A program made the position numbers and the translations under genes. A stretch of 8,908 nt of DNA from Cyanobacteria bacterium UBA1221 (GTDB taxonomy: Bacteria; Cyanobacteriota; Vampirovibrionia; Gastranaerophilales; Gastranaerophilaceae): NCBI GenBank assembly GCA_002309425.1, contig DBXD01000073.1, forward strand, positions 1 to 8,908, written 5' to 3'. The notes under the pieces are model-generated. The model had not been told where the DNA came from. It did no database searches and saw only the letters and a list, made by a program, of their open reading frames with translations. Positions 1 through 7,044 of the stretch are shown piece after piece (the first letter of the stretch is position 1; every line of letters begins with the position of its first letter).

Positions 1-2919
1 ATATCTGAAACTTCGACCGCATACGGCGGTGCGATATACAATGACAGCGCGACTCTGGGGGCTATAACAGGTGATTTTACATCCAATGCCGTAAATGCAA
101 AAATTCTGGCAGGTGGTGGTGCAATTTATAATAATGGTGCAACTGCAACAATAGATTATATTGAGGGTAATTTCTCGGGTAATACTGCAACCTCAGAAAC
201 TTCTATCGCATACGGTGGTGCAATATACAATACAGGTACTATCGGCGATATTACAGGCTTTTTCACAAACAATACGGTTTCTGCTGAAAATAATTTTGCG
301 GCTGCCGGAGCAATTAGAAATCACGGTGAAATTGGTATAGTGTCTGGCAATTTTATAAATAACAGTGTAAATTCTGTAAATGACAGAGTTTTTGGCGGAG
401 CAATAGATAATGACGGTGGAACATTTGGTGATATAACCGCTAATTTTATCGGTAATTCTGCAACATCAACAAATAGATACGCAAGAGGTGGTGCTATCAG
501 AAACACCGGAGGCTTTATTGGAAGTATAACAGGTAATTTTGAAAACAATTATGTATCAGCCGGAACCTATGCACATGGTGGTGCTATTAGTGCATACACC
601 AGCGGTGTAACAATAGGTGATATTAACGGTAATTTTATAAATAATTCAATAACAGCAGGTACTTATGGTTTAGGTGGCGCAATATCGAATGTATCAGGAA
701 CATTTGGCGATATTAAAGGTGATTTTTGTGGAAATACTATAACTGCAGGAACTTATGCATACGGCGGAGGTATCTACAATTCTGGTACAATCGGAGATAT
801 TGTGGGCAGTTTTATAAATAATTCTGCAAAATCTACAAGTAACAGTTATTTGGCAATGGGTGGAGCAATCTATCATACTCACGATGATAATAATCTAAAT
901 TTAGGTGCTGATGGTAAAGACGTTGTATTTGACGGTAACTATACGGAGGATTACAGAGGAAAGATTAATAATGCTATATTTGTTAGAACTAATACCGCAA
1001 CTGCCGTAAAGGAAGACGGTGTGACAGTCGGCTATGAATATGAAGATACAACTCCCAAAGTAACATTAAATGCAACAAACAACGGTCAGTTCATCATAAA
1101 TGATAACATAGACGGTGGGGAAGTAATCCTTGAAGATGTTTATGATGGCACGTACCACTCAATGCGTCTTGAACGTACCCACCAGTATGATTTAGAAATT
1201 ACGGGTGACGATACGGGTAAAGTTCACCTCAACAACGACATCCTGAACGCAAACATTACCCACGGAAACGTTACAACAAATGTTTCCGACTGGTCATACT
1301 TATCCCATGCGCAAGGCGAGGGAATGAATTCACTCACCATGAATTCAGGTGTTATGAATATCCCATACCTTACAACAGAACCCGTTACGTTGAGTGCTTT
1401 CAATATGAATGGCGGAACGATTAACCTTGACCGTGTGGATGTTGACCTTGAAGGTATAAAAATGGGAAGATTTATTGCAGATGACTATTCAGGCGGTGCA
1501 GGAACAATAAATGTTAATTCATTAAACCTTTTGAATGCAACAGACAGATTAAGAACAGAAATATTGTTTGCAGATACAAGTTTTGCAAATACTGTCCGGT
1601 ATAACGGTGAAAAAGTTATCGCAGCATCTCCGATATATATATATGATGTTGCGTATGAAAACTTAAGTGATGGCGGATATTTCAGTTTTACAAGAAAGAA
1701 TAACGAATTTAATCCTGCAGTTTTGGTGAGTCCTGTTGCCACTCAGATTGCGGGTCAGGCAACAATGAATCAGGCATTCCAGTATGTATTTGAACACGCA
1801 GATGCCTTTACACAGATGCCTGCAATGGACAGATTTGCAAGAATACACAGTAACGAATATGCACTCTCAACAGATTTCAACAATAACCTCGGAACATTAA
1901 ATGCACTTTCGATGAATAAGGGTGTGTGGGTAAGACCATATACAAGTTTTGACAAAACCGATTTGAAGAACGGGCCGGAAGTAAAATCAATCAACTACGG
2001 AACAATAATCGGTGCAGATACTGAGTTCAGAAAAATGAAAAACGGCTGGACAAATGTCGGAACGGGGTATATAGGATATTTCGGTTCGCAGGTAGACTTT
2101 AAAGGCGTAGATACTTCCATGAACGGCGGATTACTGGGTGTGACAGAAACGTTCTATAAGGGTAATTTCTTCACGGCATTGACAGCGAGTGCCGGCGGCG
2201 GATTTGCAGAAAGCCATACCATGTACGGTAAAGAAGACTTAACGACATTGATGGCAGGTGTTGCTTCAAAGACGGGTTATAACTTCGAATTTAAAGAAGG
2301 TAAATTCATCGTTCAGCCGATATTGAAGATGGACTACACAATGATAAATACCTTCGACTATACAAATGCAGCCGGAGTAAAGATGGATAACAAACCTATG
2401 CACACAATCCAGATAAATCCGAGTGTAAGGTTTATAGGCAATCTTAAAGGCGGCTGGCAGCCGTATGCCAGTGTCGGAATGGTCTGGAATCTGATGAACG
2501 AAACTGATGTAAGAGCAAACGGGGTAGAGCTGCCGGGAATGCACACAAAACCGTATATAGAATATGGTGTCGGTATACAGCGTTACTGGAATGACAGGTT
2601 TACGGCATTCGGACAGGCAATGGTGCGCAACGGCGGCAGAACGGGTGTAGCCTTAACAGCAGGTTTCAGGTGGGCATTAGGTAAAGACGAGCCGAAAGAA
2701 GAAAACGAGAAGAACGTAAAAAGAGAAGAACCTGTAAAAGTAATCAAGGGTGAACGTTCACATAGTACGGGTGCGGCGGTAACGACTGAGCCTGTTGTGG
2801 TAAAACAGACTCCTGCAATAAATACCGAACGTGTATTGTACAAAAGTAATGCCTTAACAAAAGAAGAAATTGCCGCAAGAGCAGCAAATCTGAACAAATA
2901 CAATGCTTTAATAAAATAA
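1..2919 (+). CDS. Autotransporter-type surface adhesin, 5' end missing
   Basis: The frame is open from base 1 to the TAA at 2917-2919, giving 972 visible residues; the true start and signal peptide lie before the window, and an apparent GTG start at 340 falls inside a repeat. Visible residues 1 to about 290 are a tandem repeat of about 31 residues built on GGAI-x-N, then IGDI-x-G-x-F and NN. Residues about 290-640 are a Gly/Asn/Thr-rich, beta-solenoid-like passenger. Residues about 641-894, from GVWVRPYTSF to GFRWALG, look like an autotransporter beta-barrel: alternating amphipathic strands and an aromatic final strand. By family knowledge the barrel sits in the outer membrane and presents the passenger outside. 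The protein does not end at the barrel but continues for 78 charged residues. The exact ligand is unknown. The gene converges on the minus-strand dehydrogenase operon, 27 bp away. I am confident of the autotransporter class, not of a specific role. Confidence 0.85.
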   Translation: MSETSTAYGGAIYNDSATLGAITGDFTSNAVNAKILAGGGAIYNNGATATIDYIEGNFSGNTATSETSIAYGGAIYNTGTIGDITGFFTNNTVSAENNFAAAGAIRNHGEIGIVSGNFINNSVNSVNDRVFGGAIDNDGGTFGDITANFIGNSATSTNRYARGGAIRNTGGFIGSITGNFENNYVSAGTYAHGGAISAYTSGVTIGDINGNFINNSITAGTYGLGGAISNVSGTFGDIKGDFCGNTITAGTYAYGGGIYNSGTIGDIVGSFINNSAKSTSNSYLAMGGAIYHTHDDNNLNLGADGKDVVFDGNYTEDYRGKINNAIFVRTNTATAVKEDGVTVGYEYEDTTPKVTLNATNNGQFIINDNIDGGEVILEDVYDGTYHSMRLERTHQYDLEITGDDTGKVHLNNDILNANITHGNVTTNVSDWSYLSHAQGEGMNSLTMNSGVMNIPYLTTEPVTLSAFNMNGGTINLDRVDVDLEGIKMGRFIADDYSGGAGTINVNSLNLLNATDRLRTEILFADTSFANTVRYNGEKVIAASPIYIYDVAYENLSDGGYFSFTRKNNEFNPAVLVSPVATQIAGQATMNQAFQYVFEHADAFTQMPAMDRFARIHSNEYALSTDFNNNLGTLNALSMNKGVWVRPYTSFDKTDLKNGPEVKSINYGTIIGADTEFRKMKNGWTNVGTGYIGYFGSQVDFKGVDTSMNGGLLGVTETFYKGNFFTALTASAGGGFAESHTMYGKEDLTTLMAGVASKTGYNFEFKEGKFIVQPILKMDYTMINTFDYTNAAGVKMDNKPMHTIQINPSVRFIGNLKGGWQPYASVGMVWNLMNETDVRANGVELPGMHTKPYIEYGVGIQRYWNDRFTAFGQAMVRNGGRTGVALTAGFRWALGKDEPKEENEKNVKREEPVKVIKGERSHSTGAAVTTEPVVVKQTPAINTERVLYKSNALTKEEIAARAANLNKYNALIK
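19..900 (+). repeat. Coding tandem repeat, about 31 residues per unit (GGAIxN type)
   Basis: Nine full units and the start of a tenth lie in the autotransporter passenger. The GGAI (or AGAI, GGGI) landmarks begin at about 25, 115, 214, 304, 394, 487, 577, 673, 763 and 859, so units are 30-33 codons. Each unit reads roughly A-Y-G-G-A-I-x-N, then a short Gly-rich turn, IGDITGNF, NN and a Ser/Thr/Ala linker. The DNA copies have diverged, so this is an old protein-level repeat and not a fresh slippage array. More units probably lie upstream of the window. Confidence 0.85.
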
Positions 2920-2946
2920 GTTAAGTATTTATTACCCGTAAATAGC

Positions 2947-3987
2947 CTATTCTTCCCAGGGTTTTACGAGGAATTTAATTGCTTTGCCGTCTATATGCTG
3001 CTGCATTGCCCATTCGATTTTGTCTAAACCAATGGTATCCGTTATGAGTTTTTCAACTTCAACGTCACCTGATGCAATATAATCCAGTGCCATTCTGAAA
3101 TACTTGGGAGTATGATGAAATACGCTCATCAACTTTATATCTCCGTAGTGCATTTTAGTGGTATCCAGAGATACAGTAGAACCTGATTTACAGCCGCCAA
3201 AAAAGTGAACAGTTCCGCCGGGTCTTACGCATGAGAAAATTCTTTCCCAAATCTCAGGCAGTCCTACACATTCTATTGCAACGTCCAGTCCTCTATGCTC
3301 TTCCGTAAAACTTTTGAAGATTTTTTCCGGATTCGGGTATTTTGTTAAATCAACAATTTCATCAGCGTGTGCAAATTCGTCTGCCATTTTAAGTTTGAGC
3401 GGATTTCTTCCTGCTGCAATAACTTTTGCACCTTTTAATTTCGCTAACCTTGCAAACATTAGTCCTATGGGGCCGATTCCGATAATGCCGACGGTGTCCC
3501 CTGCTTTTATTTCCGTTCTTTCAACTCCGTGAACAACATTTGCTAGCGGTTCACAAAATGCGGCTTTATCAAAACTCAAAGAGTTTGGTAAAATCAGCAT
3601 ATTTTTTTCAACAATTCTTGCGGGAACGGTTATGTATTCGGCATAAGCGCCATTGAGTAAATCCAGATTTTCGCACAAATTGTATTCTTCTTTTTTGCAG
3701 AAGAAGCATTTCCCGCACGGAGCAGAATTTGCCGCAACTACTCTGTCACCTACTTTTACGTTGGTGACGTCTTTTCCGACCTTATCGACGATTCCCGCAA
3801 ATTCATGTCCGAATCCTGACGGAATACTCTTAATTAAAACAGGATGACCTCTGCGGTATGTTTTTACATCTGTTCCGCAGGTTAAAGCAGAAATAACTTT
3901 TACGACAACTTCACCTCTTTCGGGAGGTTTTACCATCACGTTTTCAAGTTTTATGTTTTGAGGTCCGTAATATTGTATTGCCCGCAT
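2947..3987 (-). CDS. Zinc-dependent medium-chain dehydrogenase (sorbitol/threonine dehydrogenase-like)
   Basis: A full-length 346-residue member of the zinc-containing MDR superfamily, which oxidises an alcohol or polyol to a ketone or aldehyde with NAD(P)+ in the cytoplasm. Catalytic-zinc residues are visible as C37 (TCGTD), H61-E62 (GHE) and E146 (CEP). The structural-zinc lobe has C91, C94, C97 and C105. The Rossmann loop is GIGPIG at 170-175. At the end of the second Rossmann strand, where NAD-dependent relatives carry Asp, this protein has G193-R194, which suggests NADP(H) preference. The ATG is preceded by GAGG with 7-nt spacing, and that site overlaps the end of the upstream paralogue (2 bp between stop and start), so the two are probably translationally coupled. 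The substrate cannot be read from sequence; a polyol, sugar or amino-alcohol is possible. Confidence 0.88.
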   Translation of the reverse strand: MRAIQYYGPQNIKLENVMVKPPERGEVVVKVISALTCGTDVKTYRRGHPVLIKSIPSGFGHEFAGIVDKVGKDVTNVKVGDRVVAANSAPCGKCFFCKKEEYNLCENLDLLNGAYAEYITVPARIVEKNMLILPNSLSFDKAAFCEPLANVVHGVERTEIKAGDTVGIIGIGPIGLMFARLAKLKGAKVIAAGRNPLKLKMADEFAHADEIVDLTKYPNPEKIFKSFTEEHRGLDVAIECVGLPEIWERIFSCVRPGGTVHFFGGCKSGSTVSLDTTKMHYGDIKLMSVFHHTPKYFRMALDYIASGDVEVEKLITDTIGLDKIEWAMQQHIDGKAIKFLVKPWEE

Positions 3988-3989
3988 AA

Positions 3990-4979
3990 CTAATCCTCTT
4001 CACCGATTTTTATATATGCTTTCATAATTTTATTGGAAATTGTATCTTCAATCGCTTTTTGAATATTTTGTATATCGTATTCCGTTGAAATACCCTTTAC
4101 ATTTACTTTTCCGCTTTCAAGTAACTCAAGCGAATCTTTCAAATCTTTTGGTGACGGCGAATAACTCCCCAGAACAGTTAATTCTCTGTAATATATTTCG
4201 TTATTTGGATACCCCTGATTATTTGGTGTGCTTGCAAATATCAGAATAGTTCCGCCGTTACGTACAGCTTTTAGGGCGGTCGGGATTGCTTTATCCGAAC
4301 CTGATGTCATAAAAATTCCGTCAGCTTCCATTTTTTCTGGCAGTTCATTTACATGGCAGGATTTTATTCCGAGATTTTTAAGAAAATCAATGCGCTCTTG
4401 GATTAAATCGCATCCCGTTACCTCCATACCGAGGGCTTTTAGGGCCTGCGCCATAAGGATACCGATTGAACCTAAACCTATAACCAAAACCTTTGAGCCG
4501 ATTTCTAAGTTTGCTCTTTTAACGGCTCTTACGCAGCAACCCAGCGGTTCATAAAAAGATGCCTCAATTTCCGACAAATTGTCCGGAATAAGGTGTGCTA
4601 CATTTTCAAGGTGTTCTTCCGAAACAAAAACATATTCGCTAAAACCGCCGGGGCGAATATTTGTACTTTTGAAATGTTCGCACATTGAAACATTTCCGCT
4701 TTTGCAATAGTGGCATTTGCCGCACGGAATGTGGTGTGAGGTTATAATCTTATCCCCTTTTTTAAAGTTTGTTTTTGAATTTATTTCAGTGATTTGGGCA
4801 ACAATCTCGTGTCCGAGAACGGTTCCCTCAGGGGAAATATGTTCTCTTAGTTTTACTATATCAGAACCGCATAATCCGCAGCCGATAACTTTGACAACAG
4901 CGCCCTGTTTACCGTCAAGTGTGATTTTTGGGGTTTCATTTATAACTATTTTATCTTGATTTATTACGGCTGTTTTCAT
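3990..4979 (-). CDS. Zinc-dependent medium-chain dehydrogenase, first gene of a two-gene operon
   Basis: A 329-residue MDR paralogue of the downstream gene. Catalytic-zinc ligands are C37 (GLCGSD), H57-E58 (GHE) and E144 (YEP); the structural-zinc cysteines are C86, C89, C92 and C100; the nucleotide loop is GLGSIG at 168-173. D191 at the end of the second Rossmann strand favours NAD(H), unlike its neighbour. I chose the ATG at 4979-4977 over the one at 5006: it has GGAG with 7-nt spacing and starts directly with the MKTAV strand usual for the fold, whereas the nine extra residues (MIKFLWRSF) would use the ribosome-binding site itself as coding sequence. It lies 2 bp before the second dehydrogenase, so both are likely made from one mRNA. 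Family assignment is firm; substrate unknown, with sorbitol/iditol, threonine or sugar-alcohol dehydrogenases the nearest types. Confidence 0.87.
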   Translation of the reverse strand: MKTAVINQDKIVINETPKITLDGKQGAVVKVIGCGLCGSDIVKLREHISPEGTVLGHEIVAQITEINSKTNFKKGDKIITSHHIPCGKCHYCKSGNVSMCEHFKSTNIRPGGFSEYVFVSEEHLENVAHLIPDNLSEIEASFYEPLGCCVRAVKRANLEIGSKVLVIGLGSIGILMAQALKALGMEVTGCDLIQERIDFLKNLGIKSCHVNELPEKMEADGIFMTSGSDKAIPTALKAVRNGGTILIFASTPNNQGYPNNEIYYRELTVLGSYSPSPKDLKDSLELLESGKVNVKGISTEYDIQNIQKAIEDTISNKIMKAYIKIGEED

Positions 4980-5001
4980 AAAACTTCTCCAAAGAAATTT
5001 T

Positions 5002-5007
5002 ATCATA
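5002..5007 (-). promoter_or_regulatory. Possible -10 element of the dehydrogenase operon
   Basis: On the minus strand the hexamer TATGAT lies about 23 nt before the chosen ATG, which would leave a short leader of roughly 15 nt carrying the GGAG ribosome-binding site. No convincing -35 is visible: the best is TTAAAT 16 nt upstream. It would also disrupt any message reading from the ATG at 5006, which supports the later start. Low confidence. Confidence 0.35.
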
Positions 5008-5016
5008 AAAACAGGT

Positions 5017-5041
5017 AAGAATAATTTAATTTTTTATTCTT
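5017..5041. promoter_or_regulatory. Inverted repeat between divergent promoters, candidate operator
   Basis: AAGAATAA at 5017-5024 and TTATTCTT at 5034-5041 form a perfect 8-bp inverted repeat with a 9-bp spacer. It sits just upstream of the -35 of the rightward GNAT-like gene and overlaps the region where a -35 of the leftward dehydrogenase operon would be, so a bound dimeric regulator could affect both. The AT-rich composition means chance is possible, and no regulator gene is in the window. Confidence 0.35.
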
Positions 5042-5044
5042 TTG

Positions 5045-5073
5045 TTGCGAACTGCTTAAAAACATTATATAAT
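5045..5073 (+). promoter_or_regulatory. Sigma-70-type promoter of the GNAT-like gene, predicted leaderless
   Basis: TTGCGA at 5045-5050 and a perfect TATAAT at 5068-5073 are separated by 17 bp, a near-consensus housekeeping promoter. The -10 ends 6 bp before the ATG at 5080, so transcription should begin at or within a base or two of the start codon. No Shine-Dalgarno sequence precedes the ATG, consistent with a leaderless mRNA. Confidence 0.7.
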
Positions 5074-5079
5074 TAATGT

Positions 5080-6066
5080 ATGACGAGGATAAAAAGATTA
5101 AATTGCTTTGATATTCCCAAAATTCGGAAGATGACCGAGTATTTGGGTGCAGATGACAGTGACAAGTTCACAAAAGATTTGCAAAACGAGGTTGTTAGAG
5201 TTTTGCATTCTCATTTTCCGCTAAAATATAAATTTTTGCCGGAATCTTATGTTTTGTTAGAAAAAAATGAAATTCTCGGGCTTATAACAATTTCACCGAC
5301 AATAGGAAACCCTTACAAAATAATTATTACAAGGCTGATTTTCCAAAATAATTTGTATGATGTCGGAAGGCAGTTGGTTGAATTTGTAATAGCAAAATAT
5401 GGTGCAATGGGTGCGGTGTCTTTTTCTGTTACCGTAGATAATTCGCACGAAGAATTGTTTGATTTATTTATGAACGGGTGTGGTTTCAGACATTGCTCCT
5501 GCGAGAATCTGTGGAAAATAGAGAACTTTGATGCCTCCCAATATAATCCGTTGCCGTTCAGGGTCTGCCAAAATTCCGATGCCAAGAGGGTTAGTGAATT
5601 GTATAATTCGGAGTTAAACGGTCTATATAAACCTGCATTGTTGAGAATTAAGAGTGAGTTTAAAGAACCGTTTTTCGAAGGGATAACGAATTTTTACAAG
5701 AACAGATACGTGCTGGAAGAATCTGCCCATAAAAGGATTATTGCGTATTTATCCGTTACCACAACCGACAATCTGAATTTTATTCTTGATTTGACGACCA
5801 ATAACGGGTATCAGATTTCTTATGATGAAGTTTTATCGTTTGCAATGAAAGAAATCTCTTCCAGAAAGTCGAAATACTACGTGTTTTTTAAGCAAAAAAA
5901 ATATACAAATACTTCGGAGCATTTTGAAGAGTATCTGCATAGCAGAGGATTTAACTGTATTCAGACCCAAAATGTTCTGGTAAAAGATTTTTACAAACCC
6001 GTAAAACAGGCAGAGAATGTATTGCAGGTGTTCTTGTTTGGTGAACAGGGTGTTGCTTCAAATTAA
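5080..6066 (+). CDS. Tandem GNAT-like acetyltransferase-fold protein
   Basis: A 328-residue protein that looks like two GNAT-type halves. In the first half (about 1-150), residues 56-75 form the central strands, 81-107 (IIITRLIFQ..., then a helix) fill the place of motif A, and 124-147 with NGCGFRHCSCENLW resemble motif B. The acetyl-CoA pyrophosphate loop, normally Q/R-x-x-G-x-G/A, is degenerate (NNLYDVG). The second half begins near 159 (FRVCQNSDAKRV) and ends with a similar HSRGFNCIQTQNVLVKDFY at about 287-306, with no clear acetyl-CoA loop. GNAT enzymes move acetyl groups to amines; here activity is uncertain and the substrate unknown. The ATG at 5080 lacks a ribosome-binding site but lies directly at a predicted transcription start; the next ATG (5131) has GGAAG too close to work well. 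The gene stands alone between the divergent dehydrogenases and rpsT. The fold call is by pattern only. Confidence 0.6.
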   Translation: MTRIKRLNCFDIPKIRKMTEYLGADDSDKFTKDLQNEVVRVLHSHFPLKYKFLPESYVLLEKNEILGLITISPTIGNPYKIIITRLIFQNNLYDVGRQLVEFVIAKYGAMGAVSFSVTVDNSHEELFDLFMNGCGFRHCSCENLWKIENFDASQYNPLPFRVCQNSDAKRVSELYNSELNGLYKPALLRIKSEFKEPFFEGITNFYKNRYVLEESAHKRIIAYLSVTTTDNLNFILDLTTNNGYQISYDEVLSFAMKEISSRKSKYYVFFKQKKYTNTSEHFEEYLHSRGFNCIQTQNVLVKDFYKPVKQAENVLQVFLFGEQGVASN

Positions 6067-6095
6067 GTTTTGTAATATATTTACGCAATTCTGAC

Positions 6096-6123
6096 TTGCA
6101 ATTGTTTATTTTTTGTATAAAAT
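6096..6123 (+). promoter_or_regulatory. Likely promoter of rpsT
   Basis: TTGCAA at 6096-6101 is followed after 16 bp by TAAAAT at 6118-6123 (within TATAAAAT). Transcription would start near 6130, giving a leader of about 60 nt that contains one or both hairpins before the S20 start codon. TATAAA at 6116-6121 is an alternative -10, but its spacing (14 bp) is short. Confidence 0.5.
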
Positions 6124-6127
6124 AAAG

Positions 6128-6166
6128 GTACTCACATCCTCGAGTACGGCACCGTCATTAAGTGCC
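6128..6166 (+). promoter_or_regulatory. Two-hairpin leader upstream of rpsT
   Basis: Two adjacent stems precede the S20 gene: GTACTC (6128-6133) with GAGTAC (6142-6147), 8-nt loop; then GGCAC (6148-6152) with GTGCC (6162-6166), 9-nt loop. They abut with no spacer, so they could stack. The ribosome-binding site follows 10 nt later. Neither is followed by a U-run, so they are not terminators. Ribosomal protein genes are often controlled by their own product binding such a leader (S20 represses its own translation in E. coli); that this one does so is inference. Confidence 0.5.
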
Positions 6167-6189
6167 AAAGTTATACGAAAGGTAAAAAA

Positions 6190-6462
6190 ATGGCAAATAT
6201 TAAATCTGCTAAAAAAAGAGTACTTATAGCCGAAAAAAACAGAGTAAAAAATGTAGCATTCAAAACATCTATCAAAACGGCAATCAAGAAAGTTCTTGAA
6301 CTTGCTTCCGGCAAAGACAAAGATGCTTTAAGTGCAGCTATCTCAAAAGCATACCAGTTATGCGACAAGGCTGTAAGCAAAGGTATTTTGCACAAAAATA
6401 CCGCAGCAAGAAAAAAATCAAGATTGGTTCTTGCAGTCAAGAGAATTCAGGCTGACAAGTAA
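6190..6462 (+). CDS. rpsT: 30S ribosomal protein S20
   Basis: A 90-residue basic helical protein with the hallmark N-terminus MANIKSAKKR, Lys/Arg-rich helices, and the C-terminal block KGILHKNTAARKKSRL typical of bacterial S20. It binds 16S rRNA early in assembly of the small subunit. Length matches the family (about 85-95). The ATG has GAAAGG at 6177-6182 with 7-nt spacing. The gene has its own likely promoter, a structured leader and a strong terminator, so it appears to be monocistronic, as rpsT commonly is. Confidence 0.97.
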   Translation: MANIKSAKKRVLIAEKNRVKNVAFKTSIKTAIKKVLELASGKDKDALSAAISKAYQLCDKAVSKGILHKNTAARKKSRLVLAVKRIQADK

Positions 6463-6483
6463 TTTTGATTTTGCCAAAGAATG

Positions 6484-6518
6484 AAAGCCGTAATTTGTAT
6501 ATACAGGTTACGGTTTTT
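6484..6518 (+). terminator. Rho-independent terminator of rpsT
   Basis: CCGTAA (6488-6493) pairs with TTACGG (6508-6513); the stem continues inward through two U-G pairs and U-A, G-C, U-A to an ATAT loop, and outward through G-U and A-U pairs. TTTTTATT follows immediately on the + strand. It begins about 22 bp after the S20 stop codon. Confidence 0.88.
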
Positions 6519-6606
6519 ATTATATGTAAATAATTTTTAACAATGCAGCAAAAAATAATATTCAGAAGTTTAGTCATATCTGTACAACAAATATTAGGAG
6601 ATGAAA

Positions 6607-7044
6607 ATGCGAGTAAGTTCTATTAATAACCATCAAATGAGTAGTTATGCTCAACCGGCATTTAAAGCACAAATGAGCAAGGAAGATATCCAATATGCAC
6701 TGAATAAAATGAAAACAATTGAACTTTATAATCCATATGAAAAAATACCGCAATTATATACGGTTCTTGAATATGCAAAAACATGTCCGGGTGACAAATT
6801 ATCATTTTATTTTCATAATGAAAGTAATAATAATGGGGTGAGTCTTGATCTTGACAATAAAAGAATAGGTAGGGCTTCCTATAGAGACGATGCCTGGGCA
6901 TTAATTATTAAGAGTTATGCGGGAAATAGAAATCCGAATATCACGACTCATGCAAGAATGCCGGAAGATATATTTGCACAAAAGTGGTTTGAAAATCGTA
7001 ATGTTACGGAGCAAGATGTCTTGAATTTGGCATATGATGCGTAA
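6607..7044 (+). CDS. Small orphan protein with N-terminal PAFKA motif
   Basis: A 145-residue protein I cannot assign to a family. I chose ATG 6607 because AGGAG at 6596-6600 stands 6 nt before it; the ATG at 6601 directly abuts that site. The N-terminus (MRVSSINNHQMSSYAQPAFKA) is polar and has no signal peptide or membrane segment. The rest is a mixed alpha/beta domain: a helix near 23-38, a second helical part around 47-60, strand-like KLSFYFHN and VSLDLDNKRIGRASY near 65-93, then helices at 95-105 and the C-terminus. Short 'FKA/FGA' N-termini recur in many hypothetical proteins of Gastranaerophilales; this is from memory and is the main clue to lineage. The gene lies after the rpsT terminator, so it must have its own promoter, which I could not identify with confidence. 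No terminator is obvious after it. Confidence 0.75.
   Translation: MRVSSINNHQMSSYAQPAFKAQMSKEDIQYALNKMKTIELYNPYEKIPQLYTVLEYAKTCPGDKLSFYFHNESNNNGVSLDLDNKRIGRASYRDDAWALIIKSYAGNRNPNITTHARMPEDIFAQKWFENRNVTEQDVLNLAYDA

Noticed and set aside
340..342. GTG as a start codon for the autotransporter
   Set aside because: The same frame is open to base 1 and the codon lies within the fourth passenger repeat, with no ribosome-binding site; the gene is simply cut by the window edge.
2266..2903. Antisense open frames inside the autotransporter barrel region
   Set aside because: They have no recognisable domains or ribosome-binding sites and lie opposite a well-supported coding sequence; they are composition shadows.
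2926..2944. Hairpin TATTTA/TAAATA between the converging genes as a bidirectional terminator
   Set aside because: The stem is only A-T pairs and no U-run follows on either strand.
4977..5006. Earlier ATG (5006) for the first dehydrogenase
   Set aside because: It has no ribosome-binding site of its own and would make the good GGAG site before 4979 part of the coding sequence; the extra nine residues do not fit the fold's N-terminus.
6086..6110. CAATT/AATTG stem with following T-run as terminator of the GNAT-like gene
   Set aside because: A 5-bp AT-rich stem with a 9-nt loop is too weak, and it overlaps the better-supported -35 of rpsT.
6601..6603. ATG at 6601 as start of the small orphan gene
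   Set aside because: It directly abuts AGGAG, leaving no spacing, whereas the ATG at 6607 has 6 nt.
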